A stretch of 64,000 nucleotides of DNA from assembly GCF_000799715.1 (NCBI RefSeq), contig NZ_JUHG01000013.1:372001-436000 (forward strand), written 5' to 3'. The notes below the pieces were generated by a model that had not been told where the DNA came from, made no database searches, and was given only the letters and a program-made list of their open reading frames with translations. Origin of the DNA: Martinezella rhizogenes (GTDB taxonomy: Bacteria; Pseudomonadota; Alphaproteobacteria; Rhizobiales; Rhizobiaceae). Shown here piece by piece: positions 17,906 through 25,794 of the stretch. The translations under genes and the position numbers were made by a program. Position 1 is the first letter of the stretch. The number at the start of each line of letters is the position of its first letter.

Positions 17906-18534
17906 AGGCCGGGCCTCGCCAATGCATTGAGGGCGGCGGCGGTAATGGCGCTGCCGCCAAGCCGGCCGCGGACGATGGCATAGGGAACGCCATAGGAGTT
18001 TTCGGCCAGCGCATCCTTGGATTCCGCAGCACCTACGAAGCCGACGGGCATGCCGATGATAGCGGCCGGTTTCGGGGCGCCGTCGCGCAGCATTTCAAGC
18101 AGATGGAACAGCGCCGTCGGCGCGTTGCCGATGGCGACGACGGAGCCGGCCAGACGATCGCCCCAAAGATGCATCGCAGCCGCAGAGCGGGTATTGCCGG
18201 TAGCCTTCGCCAATTCCAGCGTGCGCGGATCGTGCAGCGTGCAGATCACCTCGTTGGCGGCCGGCAGGCGGGCACGGGTGACGCCATGAGCGACCATCTC
18301 GGCATCGCAGAAGATCGGTGCGCCACGCGAGAGGGCTCCGCGAGCGACAGCGACGAAATCGGCAGAGAAGACGAAATGCTCGGATGCTTCGACCAGGCCG
18401 CAGGCATGGATCATACGAACGGCAACATCGGCCTCCGCCTCGGAGAAGCGCGACAGATCAGCTTCATTGCGGATGATCGCGAAGGAGCGCTCATAGATCG
18501 CATTTCCCTCGCGGATATAGTCATAGTCTGGCAT
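17902..18534 (-). CDS. cobH: Precorrin-8X methylmutase CobH
   Basis: 210 residues. Moves the C-11 methyl group of precorrin-8X to C-12, forming hydrogenobyrinate. MPDYDYIREGNAIYERSFAII is the conserved start, RMIHACGLVEASEHFVFS carries the catalytic histidine, and the end PAAIIGMPVGFVGAAESKDAL is the CobH/CbiC signature. The ATG at 18534 follows the cobG stop by two bases; the frame extending to 18591 would start inside cobG and is rejected. Confidence 0.94.
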   Translation of the reverse strand: MPDYDYIREGNAIYERSFAIIRNEADLSRFSEAEADVAVRMIHACGLVEASEHFVFSADFVAVARGALSRGAPIFCDAEMVAHGVTRARLPAANEVICTLHDPRTLELAKATGNTRSAAAMHLWGDRLAGSVVAIGNAPTALFHLLEMLRDGAPKPAAIIGMPVGFVGAAESKDALAENSYGVPYAIVRGRLGGSAITAAALNALARPGL

Positions 18535-18536
18535 TC

Positions 18537-19949
18537 CTACCCCTGTCGTAGCGCTGTAACGACCGCATCGGCGCCAAGTCGTGTAAGACACTCCTCCGTC
18601 GATTCGCCAGCACCTTTATTATTCCGCACCAGCCGGCTCATCCGCGCGAGTACCGATTTTAGTTCTTGTTTTCCGATGTAGGCCACGGGCTCGCTCGATG
18701 CGGACCCATTTACGACAATCCCATAGCCTGTTGGCGCACCGACGAATGTAAGCGCTGCCTTGCCCGGATGGGCACAGCCTTTGCGGCAACCGGAGAGATG
18801 CACGGTCAGCGAGCCATCGAGCAATTCGGAGGCCAAGTCGAGCACATCCGCGGCGACCAGTTTCGTGGCGTAGAAAGCGGAAGCACAGGCTCCCGCCCCG
18901 GAACAGACGTCTATGTGGTTCGACGGATCAGCCGCGCGGGTTCGAAAACCATGCTTGCCGGCCGCCAGCTGAATATCCCGGGCCGCTCCATCTGCAAGGC
19001 CCAGCACCAGCAAGGCGTGGTCCGGCGCAGTCCGGATTTCATTTGCCCCGGCAGCTTCGGCGATATCGAGGAAATTCAGAATATCTCTGGCATGGATCTG
19101 CCCGAAGGAGGGACGCAGGCCAAGAACAAGGTTGTTGTCACCGAGATGATGAATGCCGATTGGCGAAACATGCTGGCCGGCGGTGCCGGGTGCCCCGTCT
19201 TGCATCGAAGAGAACCTTGCCCGCAGGCTGGCTGTGTCGAGATCGCGGCCGCGTGCAGTCGGGCCAAGATGGGCCAGCGCTTTCAGCAGCTCGATAACAG
19301 CCGGGATGGATTGCTCGGCGGGCAGAGATGCCAGGACCTTCGCTGTCTGCGCCGTTCCACCTATCGCCAGATTCCAAACGGTCGAACTGCTGTCAGCTTT
19401 TGTGGCCCTCAACCTTATATCCGCCGACATCGCATCCAGCGTCAGCCGCCCACCGCCATCGATGATGATGGTCAGCTTGGGAGCCAAGACTGGCTGAGGA
19501 TCGAGTGCTACGATTTCCCGGCGAAGCCTCAGGGCCATATCCCGTGCATCGGCCGCCTCCAACGGGTCCAGCCCGCTGAGCGGCGGAACCTCGATGGTAA
19601 CACCGCTCTCCGGAACGATGCCGGCGCGATCGATGTCTGCGGCGAGACCTGCCATACTGTCCGTCGTCATACCGCGCAGTTGAAGATTGCCGCGCGCCGT
19701 GATCTCGATCAGCCCATTGCCATGCTTCGCAGCCGCCTCGGCGAGCGCTCGAAATTGCGCAATGGTCAGGCCCGGCGTTGTCGGGCGCAGCCGCACGAGC
19801 AATCCGTCGCCGGTCACCATCGGTGCGCTGAGCGAAGGGCAGGCGCCGCGGGCCATCGACGGTGCATCCGCAACGCAGGAGAAAGCATCCATCTCCTGTC
19901 GCGAGGAGACGTCGTGCCTTTCCATCCTATAGCTGTCGGCCACCGCCAT
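18537..19949 (-). CDS. cobG: Precorrin-3B synthase CobG
   Basis: 470 residues. Oxygen-dependent hydroxylation of precorrin-3A to precorrin-3B, the step that marks the aerobic pathway. It is a sulfite/nitrite-reductase-like protein with two ferredoxin-like halves. The [4Fe-4S] cysteines are in IDVCSGAGACASAFYATK and VHLSGCRKGCAHPGKAAL. The frame runs to 19991. The ATG at 19949 has an AAGGA site seven bases upstream and is preferred, though about twenty N-terminal residues look unconserved and a later start is possible. Confidence 0.9.
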   Translation of the reverse strand: MAVADSYRMERHDVSSRQEMDAFSCVADAPSMARGACPSLSAPMVTGDGLLVRLRPTTPGLTIAQFRALAEAAAKHGNGLIEITARGNLQLRGMTTDSMAGLAADIDRAGIVPESGVTIEVPPLSGLDPLEAADARDMALRLRREIVALDPQPVLAPKLTIIIDGGGRLTLDAMSADIRLRATKADSSSTVWNLAIGGTAQTAKVLASLPAEQSIPAVIELLKALAHLGPTARGRDLDTASLRARFSSMQDGAPGTAGQHVSPIGIHHLGDNNLVLGLRPSFGQIHARDILNFLDIAEAAGANEIRTAPDHALLVLGLADGAARDIQLAAGKHGFRTRAADPSNHIDVCSGAGACASAFYATKLVAADVLDLASELLDGSLTVHLSGCRKGCAHPGKAALTFVGAPTGYGIVVNGSASSEPVAYIGKQELKSVLARMSRLVRNNKGAGESTEECLTRLGADAVVTALRQG

Positions 19950-20008
19950 GAGACAATCCTTATGAAGGACATGTCCTGACATAATCCGCATCGGCGGGCA
20001 AATAATTT

Positions 20009-20024
20009 GGCGGCAGGCGCCGCC
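20009..20024 (-). terminator. GC-rich hairpin after cobF
   Basis: GGCGGC (20009-20014) and GCCGCC (20019-20024) pair around AGGC immediately after the cobF stop. On the minus strand AAATTATTT follows, which is AT-rich but not a clean T run. It could partly terminate cobF transcription ahead of cobG. Confidence 0.4.
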
Positions 20025-20801
20025 TCATGCCGGGTCGTCGAAATCCTGGCCCTTGCGAAGCAGATAGATATCCATGATCCAGCCATGCCTTGCCCGCGCC
20101 TCCGCCCGGGTCGTCACGATACGATCCGACACATCGGCGAGCCGGCCGGCAATGGTGATCTCATCCTCGGTGCCGAGATAGGCACCCCAATAGATATAGA
20201 CATCGGGATCGTCGATCTTGCTGAAGGCCTGCTCGCCGTCGAGCATGACGACGGCGGTTTCGACCACGCCGGGGAAACTTTCCGCCAGCCGGCGGCCGGT
20301 GGTGATCTGGACCGGCTTTCCGACGAGATTGAGCGGAATGCGATGGCTCGCCGTCAGCGCCTGGATGCTGGTGATGCCGGGAATGACGCTATAATCGAGG
20401 GCAACACGTTTGCGCGCACTGACCCGCTCGATGATGCGGATCGTGCTGTCGTAGAGGCTGGGATCGCCCCAAACCAGGAAGGCGGCGCTGCCGCTCTCCG
20501 AGATATGCTCCTGGAACAGCCGTTCATAGGTTGCCGAGAGATCCGCATGCCAGTCGTCGACGCTCTGGACATAGCTGCGATCAGCCGTCTGGCGCACCGG
20601 CACGGCATAGTCGACGATGCGGATGGTCTCCTTCGTGACATAGCGCTGACAGATATCCCTGCGCACCTCGGCAAGCTCTGCCTTGGCCATACCCTTGCTG
20701 GGGATGAAGATGACACCGACCTCGTTCAGCGTATTGATCGCCTGCACGGTCAGGTGCTCGGGATTTCCCGTTCCGATACCGACAATATAGATGTGTCGCA
20801 T
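20025..20801 (-). CDS. cobF: Precorrin-6A synthase (deacetylating) CobF
   Basis: 258 residues. Methylates precorrin-5 at C-1 with loss of acetate, giving precorrin-6A; found only in the aerobic route. It is a tetrapyrrole methylase by RHIYIVGIGTGNPEHLTVQAI, SAAFLVWGDPSLYDSTIRII and DYSVIPGITSIQALTASHRIPLN. The ATG at 20801 has GAGGGC at normal spacing; a TTG six bases further up would crowd that site. A 75-bp spacer separates it from cobG. Confidence 0.92.
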   Translation of the reverse strand: MRHIYIVGIGTGNPEHLTVQAINTLNEVGVIFIPSKGMAKAELAEVRRDICQRYVTKETIRIVDYAVPVRQTADRSYVQSVDDWHADLSATYERLFQEHISESGSAAFLVWGDPSLYDSTIRIIERVSARKRVALDYSVIPGITSIQALTASHRIPLNLVGKPVQITTGRRLAESFPGVVETAVVMLDGEQAFSKIDDPDVYIYWGAYLGTEDEITIAGRLADVSDRIVTTRAEARARHGWIMDIYLLRKGQDFDDPA

Positions 20802-20875
20802 GTCCAAGCCCTCGTTCCATGGGCTGTGTGCCGGAAGCGGGGGGCTATTTCAAGTGCGGCGATAGAACTCACCAC

Positions 20876-22672
20876 TCAAGCGACCCCGATCTTTACATGT
20901 GAGTATGCTTCGGGAAAATCGCCATCCGTCACCCAATGGGCTCCATCGTAATAGAAACCGCATTTCTGAAAGAGATCGCGAACAATCAGATTGGCTTCCG
21001 TTTCGATAATACGTCCGCTCTTCAGATCTCCATGATGATAGAGAAAACGAAGGACAGCGCTTTCAACCCCAAGCCCAACGACCCGGCAGCTCATGACAAA
21101 CTGATCCAGGTGAAACCGATTCAGTATTGCCACACCGACCAGCCCATAGGAGGAGTAGTTGTCTTGAACTTCAAACGTTGAGAATTTCCAACCATCGGCA
21201 AATGCCCGGCTGCATTCTTCCATGCTCCATCGCTTGCCAGTCGTATTGAATTGATTGGACTTATTGAGTAATTCGAATGCGCGTGCGAAGCTACTATGTG
21301 AGATATCTGTTATCTCCCGGATAGCAACCTTCACCCCCAGGGATGTGAGAAACTCGCCGCGACTCATCTGGGTCCTGGCCGTCTCACGCTTGACTTGATC
21401 CTGGATCATCTCTGTACGACGAGCGGATTCCTGACTGATGTAAGGCACCTGCAACTCCGGCGCCCATAGAAGGATTCTCCGGATCGAGTATAGCTCCGCT
21501 CCCAATGTGCGGATTGCCGGGAACGCCGCCTGGACCGATTGGCGCTCGACCGGATTGTCGTCAATAAAGAGAACATTCTTCGGCAGGAGGTTTGTATAAG
21601 TCAGAATCTCCTGGATGTTTTCAGCCTTCGGCCGCCAATTGATCTTCCGGATCGCAAAATCATCAAGATTAAGCCTCCCACCAAGAATATCTGGCCAAAG
21701 TTCATTTATAGTCGCTTCCTCGTTTTTGCTGACGATTGCAAGGATTATACCCCTGTGTTTGAGATACTTCAGGGCTTCGACCATCCCAAGCGGCCAGCCT
21801 TCAAGGATATGGGGGTGAATGCCTTCCTCAGCCACGACGCCACGCCAAAGGGTGTCGTCGAGATCCAGGATCACCAGCTTCACACTGTCTTTCTGCCTGA
21901 TCGTCCGATACATGGCATCTACTTCACCCCATAACGCGAGGACGAAGTCATCTATATTGAATGGATAAAGGTCCGAAAGCTTGGTGGGAACAGCGATGCG
22001 TCCCGTATCATGCTCGCTGTCCCAATCATTGGCATAGGACGCGTGACTCCATGTCCAAACGAAGTCTTCCTGGATATATTTTTTGCCAAAGGTGCAGGCT
22101 ATCGCATCGGTTTGAACGATATGAGTATTGGTCCTTTCTTCCGCAATCTGATGAAGGACCTTATTGAGCTGTTCAACAAAATAGGTCGGGTTGCGAAAAT
22201 CGTGGCGGGGCAAAAGCCGCCCTATGAGGTTCTGCTGAGGTGTCAGAAACTCCGATACGAACGTCAATAGATTGGAGTTTTCGGTATATTGCAATGCACC
22301 GTTCAGCGTTTGAAAAAGCCTATCCTTCGCTTCTTCGAATTTCTCGATGAAGGGCGCTTCGCTTTCATGGGATAGATCAGCGAGCATCGTTTCGGGTAGG
22401 ACGGTTCGCAATGGAAGATAGACAAACTGAAAGTCATATTCATCAGCGGGCCTTGGCAAAGCGCCTTCGGAAACGCCGGGAAAATTGTAAAGAATATGGT
22501 CTGCTTGAACATCCGGGAAAACGCGATGCGCATATTCCGAAACACCCTGCGAAGTGCACGAGCCAATAACGAGAATTCGTTTGATTTCGGTAGCGAGCAC
22601 AGCCAAGTCTTGTGGTACCCGAAAGCTGAACTCGGAGGTCGATCTCGTCACTGATAGGTTGCTTTCGAGCAT
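20876..22672 (-). CDS. FkbH-family HAD protein with N-terminal extension and C-terminal acetyltransferase-like region
   Basis: 598 residues. The central HAD domain has LVILDLDDTLWRGVVAEEGI (nucleophile Asp near residue 270), AIVSKNEEATINELW and VLFIDDNPVERQSVQ, the FkbH signature. FkbH proteins load and dephosphorylate 1,3-bisphosphoglycerate to make glyceryl-acyl carrier protein in polyketide and polysaccharide synthesis. The first 250 residues form a separate domain starting with ILVIGSCTSQGVSEYAHRVF, perhaps SGNH-like. The last 150 resemble a GNAT fold (ARAFELLNKSNQFNTTGKRWS, SSYGLVGVAILNRF). No acyl carrier or synthase gene is adjacent. Base use is more AT-rich than its neighbours, suggesting transfer. 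Confidence 0.82.
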   Translation of the reverse strand: MLESNLSVTRSTSEFSFRVPQDLAVLATEIKRILVIGSCTSQGVSEYAHRVFPDVQADHILYNFPGVSEGALPRPADEYDFQFVYLPLRTVLPETMLADLSHESEAPFIEKFEEAKDRLFQTLNGALQYTENSNLLTFVSEFLTPQQNLIGRLLPRHDFRNPTYFVEQLNKVLHQIAEERTNTHIVQTDAIACTFGKKYIQEDFVWTWSHASYANDWDSEHDTGRIAVPTKLSDLYPFNIDDFVLALWGEVDAMYRTIRQKDSVKLVILDLDDTLWRGVVAEEGIHPHILEGWPLGMVEALKYLKHRGIILAIVSKNEEATINELWPDILGGRLNLDDFAIRKINWRPKAENIQEILTYTNLLPKNVLFIDDNPVERQSVQAAFPAIRTLGAELYSIRRILLWAPELQVPYISQESARRTEMIQDQVKRETARTQMSRGEFLTSLGVKVAIREITDISHSSFARAFELLNKSNQFNTTGKRWSMEECSRAFADGWKFSTFEVQDNYSSYGLVGVAILNRFHLDQFVMSCRVVGLGVESAVLRFLYHHGDLKSGRIIETEANLIVRDLFQKCGFYYDGAHWVTDGDFPEAYSHVKIGVA

Positions 22673-22827
22673 TTCTTTGTGCCTGATTGTGCGGTTGAGA
22701 TCTCATCGGAGAATGCTTAAATTATTTAGAAAATTATTTTATATATGATATAGAATAAAATATTTACTTCATGAAATAAGATTTATACTTAAATAATATA
22801 AACATCGTAGCAATAAATATACGCATA

Positions 22828-22854
22828 CATGTATTTTAAGTTTGAAAATACATG
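22828..22854. promoter_or_regulatory. 27-bp perfect dyad upstream of the FkbH-like gene
   Basis: CATGTATTTT (22828-22837) and AAAATACATG (22845-22854) are perfect 10-base inverted arms around a 7-base centre. It lies about 155 bases before the gene start inside the AT-rich spacer. The symmetry and spacing fit a dimeric regulator site; the T-rich arms also allow a hairpin. Confidence 0.45.
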
Positions 22855-23091
22855 AAATACCTAAATATCGATGAATATCATGCTACAACCATCATATTTT
22901 CTACCATAGATAAGTAATATCATTATAGATTTGCATCGACGCCAGCCGGAAACCGTCTACGTTATACGTATTCCGCACCATAGGCTGAAATTTTCGATAA
23001 CTTAGACGCCCAACAGTTGTGATGAGAGAGAGGGCATGGCTGTCGACAACGAATTCGCCCGGGCACAGTAGATTGGCGGAGTAACGCGTCA

Positions 23092-23116
23092 GTGACGCAG
23101 GGAGCATCTGCGTCAC
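23092..23116. terminator. Perfect 9-bp stem in the spacer after the flavin dehydrogenase
   Basis: GTGACGCAG (23092-23100) and CTGCGTCAC (23108-23116) pair perfectly around GGAGCAT. It is about 260 bases past the end of the minus-strand dehydrogenase gene. No T run follows on either strand, so its role as terminator is uncertain. Confidence 0.35.
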
Positions 23117-23373
23117 ATTCCAGGCGTCATGGAATGAATGGTAAGGGCCGGAGACCGACGTGCCCTGCTTGGCGCTTCACGATGGCATTGGGCAGCCTCG
23201 GAATTTTCAGAAATTACGCAAAGGAAAGGACGGTGTGCTCGCCGACCGTTGTGTAACGCCAACGCCCGGAATGGGTTTCCTTTGGCAAAATCCGACCCAG
23301 AAAACGTCGCAGCTTGGTCAATATTGCCGGTTGGTCTAAAAACGTCGTCAGGAACAATTTATTCTGAAAGACA

Positions 23374-25035
23374 TCACATTCCTTGCCGGACGACAGAACG
23401 TCCCGCGGCGCGTCCGGAAAAGAGGCAGCCACCCAGGAAAGTCCCCTCCAGCGCGCGATAGCCGTGCATGCCGCCGCCGCCAAATCCTGCGGCTTCCCCG
23501 ACCGCATACAGGCCGGGAATGATGTCTCCGCGACCATCGAAAACGCGGCTTTCAAGATCGGTTTCCAGACCACCCAGGGTTTTGCGGGTGAGAATATTGA
23601 GACGCACCGCGATGAGCGGACCATGGGCAGGATCGAGGATTGGATGCGGCTTGGCGGTGCGCCCGATCTTGTCGCCCAGATAGCTACGGGAATTGTGAAT
23701 GCCCGTGATCTGGGCATCCTTGGAAAAGCGGTTCGCGATCTGTCCGTCGCGAGCGCGGATCTCGCGATCTATCTTTTCCAGTTGCAGCAGCTCCGATTTG
23801 ACAAGACGGTTCATGCCGGCCACGAGATCCGGCAGGCTGTTGGCGACCACAAAGTCCTCGCCATGCTGCTTGAATGCCTCAACGGGCGCGGGCGCCGTCT
23901 TGCTGAGGGCGCGGCGTATCACCAGCTTCCAGCTTTTACCGGTGAAATCGGGGTTCTGTTCGGATCCGGAAAGAGCGAATTCCTTGCGGATAATGCTCTG
24001 GTTCAGAATGAACCAGCTATAGTCATGGCCGGTAGACATGATGTGCTGCAGGCTGGTCAGGGTATCGTAGCCGGGATAGTTGGGCTGGGGCAGCCGGTTG
24101 CCTTTGGCATCGAACCACATCGACGATGGCCCGGGGAGAATTCGGATCCCGTGGTTCGGCCAGATCGGCGCCCAGTTCTTGAGGCCTTCGGTATAGTGCC
24201 ACATCCGGTCGCGGTTGATCAGGCGCCCTCCGGCTTCCTCGGCAATTCCGATCATCCTGCCGTCGACATGCTTTGGAACGCCCGAGACCATCGTCTCCGG
24301 CGGCTTGCCCAATCTCTCCGGCCAGTTCTGGCGCACGAGATCGAGATTGCCGCCGATGCCGCCGGACGCCACGATGACGGCACCGCCGGTCAGTTCGAAA
24401 TCGCCCACTTCCACGCGCGAGGTTTCCATGCCGCGATTTGCGTCGCTTTCCTCCAGAACGGCACCCGAAACGCCAGTGACAGCGCCATTGACGACCGTCA
24501 GCCTGTCGACGCGATGCCGCCATAAAAAGCGGATCAGGCCTTTCTCTTCAGCCGCCCGGGCGCGCCGTTCGAACGGTTCGACCACACCGGGTCCTGTTCC
24601 CCATGTGATATGAAACCGCGGAACGGAATTGCCGTGGGAGGTTGCGCTGGCCCCTCCACGCTCCGCCCATCCGACGATCGGAAAGATGCGATGGCCCATG
24701 GCCCGCAGCCAGCTACGCTTTTCGCCGGCCGCGAAGTCGACATAGGCCTCCGCCCAGCGTCTTGGCCAATAGTCCTCATTGCGATCGAAGCCTGCCGTGC
24801 CCTGCCAATCCCGCCATGCGAGGTCGCGTGAATCCTTGATGCCAAGCCGGCGCTGCTCCGGTGAATCGACAAGAAACAATCCACCCAGCGACCAGAAAGC
24901 CTGCCCCCCGAAATTTTGCTCTGGCTCCTGATCCACGACGATCACTTTCCGGCCCGCATCGGCAAGTTCCGTCGCGGCAACGAGACCCGACAGGCCGGCT
25001 CCCACAACAATGGCATCGGCAGACAATTTTTGCAT
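23374..25035 (-). CDS. FAD-binding dehydrogenase (fumarate reductase / ketosteroid dehydrogenase family)
   Basis: 553 residues. The N-terminal FAD site is ADAIVVGAGLSGLVAATELADAGRKVIVVDQE and the substrate-capping middle domain contains GGAVIVASGGIGGNLDLV. The end has LYAVGEAAGFGGGGMHGYRALEGTFLGGCLFSGRAAG, which closes the FAD site. This is the architecture of flavoproteins that dehydrogenate ketosteroid- or fumarate-like substrates, in the annotated class 'FAD-binding dehydrogenase'. The substrate is unknown. It has no operon partner; putR lies 109 bp away in the same direction. Confidence 0.82.
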   Translation of the reverse strand: MQKLSADAIVVGAGLSGLVAATELADAGRKVIVVDQEPEQNFGGQAFWSLGGLFLVDSPEQRRLGIKDSRDLAWRDWQGTAGFDRNEDYWPRRWAEAYVDFAAGEKRSWLRAMGHRIFPIVGWAERGGASATSHGNSVPRFHITWGTGPGVVEPFERRARAAEEKGLIRFLWRHRVDRLTVVNGAVTGVSGAVLEESDANRGMETSRVEVGDFELTGGAVIVASGGIGGNLDLVRQNWPERLGKPPETMVSGVPKHVDGRMIGIAEEAGGRLINRDRMWHYTEGLKNWAPIWPNHGIRILPGPSSMWFDAKGNRLPQPNYPGYDTLTSLQHIMSTGHDYSWFILNQSIIRKEFALSGSEQNPDFTGKSWKLVIRRALSKTAPAPVEAFKQHGEDFVVANSLPDLVAGMNRLVKSELLQLEKIDREIRARDGQIANRFSKDAQITGIHNSRSYLGDKIGRTAKPHPILDPAHGPLIAVRLNILTRKTLGGLETDLESRVFDGRGDIIPGLYAVGEAAGFGGGGMHGYRALEGTFLGGCLFSGRAAGRSVVRQGM

Positions 25036-25144
25036 CGCATCCTCCCAAAACGCGAATTTCTCTTACTATAGTTGTATCGTGGGGAGAACTCCGCGAAGCA
25101 AAATCGATGGCAGCCAAGCTGATATGTTCGATTAAAACGGGACG

Positions 25145-25606
25145 TTAGGACCAGCTTTCCTTGACCGCCTGCATGACGACATTGGTCGAGGTGCTCGCCA
25201 CGAATGGCAGGCTTGAGATCTTCTCGCCAAGCACGATCCGGTATCGGCGGATATCCGACGTCCTGATCTTGAGAAGATAATCAAAGCGGCCGGCGATCAT
25301 GTGGCACTCTTCTATTTCCTTGATCTTTTTGACGGCATTGTTGAAGCTGAGCAAAGCCTGCTCGCGCGTATCCGTCAGTTTCACCTCGGCAAAGGCGACA
25401 TGATCGAGGCCGAACTTGGCGGGGTTCAGAATTGCCTTGAAGCCGTCGATGTAGCCCGTGTCGATCAGCTTTTTCAATCGCGCCTGGCAGGGCGTCTTGG
25501 AAAGGCCGACACGCTCGGAAAGGTCCGTGATCGACATGCGGCCGTCTTCCACGAGCGCATCGAGGATCTTCTGATCGAACTGGTCTATTTCACTGGTTTT
25601 AGTCAT
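25145..25606 (-). CDS. putR: Lrp/AsnC-family regulator, PutR-like
   Basis: 153 residues. Winged helix-turn-helix (FDQKILDALVEDGRMSITDL, then SERVGLSKTPCQARLKKLI) followed by an RAM ligand-binding domain (HVAFAEVKLTDTREQALLSF, CHMIAGRFDYLLKIRTSDI). It is divergent from putA with a 188-bp spacer, exactly the putR-putA arrangement of Agrobacterium and Rhizobium, where it activates putA in response to proline. The frame extends to 25738, but the typical N-terminus MTKTSEIDQFDQKIL starts at 25606; an ATG at 25624 is a near alternative. Confidence 0.85.
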   Translation of the reverse strand: MTKTSEIDQFDQKILDALVEDGRMSITDLSERVGLSKTPCQARLKKLIDTGYIDGFKAILNPAKFGLDHVAFAEVKLTDTREQALLSFNNAVKKIKEIEECHMIAGRFDYLLKIRTSDIRRYRIVLGEKISSLPFVASTSTNVVMQAVKESWS

Positions 25607-25794
25607 TTCTATAGGCAATCCCATTTGAAATGTCGGATATTGAAGTTCAATATGACTGCAATTTCGTAAATTCAAGGCAGAACGTCCTTTACGGCTGAGA
25701 TATAATCTCTCGACGCGTTGGAGCGTCACTCCAGCCAAGCAACAAACGCCTAACAGGCGATCGGCATTTCAGACCATTGCACCTCGAGGTAACC

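Larger units (their letters stand above)
22673..23373. other. 701-bp spacer without a convincing gene; AT-rich upstream part
   Basis: About 22700-22930 is strikingly AT-rich (runs such as AAAATTATTTTATATATG and ATAAAATATTTACTTC), unlike anything else in the window, and should contain the fkbH-like promoter on the minus strand. The rest, 22930-23373, has ordinary composition. It holds a 71-codon minus frame (22901-23116) and a 107-codon plus frame (23138-23461), neither with a recognisable product. Two hairpins are listed separately. Confidence 0.6.

Noticed and set aside
18666..19979. 437-codon plus frame opposite cobG
   Set aside because: Shadow of cobG; the cobG frame has both iron-sulfur cysteine motifs.
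20802..20875. Cobalamin riboswitch before cobF
   Set aside because: Only 74 bases separate cobF from the next gene and no B12-box-like sequence or multi-helix fold could be seen; the riboswitch would need about 200 bases.
22901..23116. 71-codon minus ORF in the AT-rich spacer
   Set aside because: No family, no good ribosome-binding site, and its start lies inside the 23092-23116 hairpin; a gene remnant cannot be excluded.
23138..23461. 107-codon plus ORF in the same spacer
   Set aside because: Arg/Pro-rich shadow composition and it overlaps the 3' end of the flavin dehydrogenase antisense.
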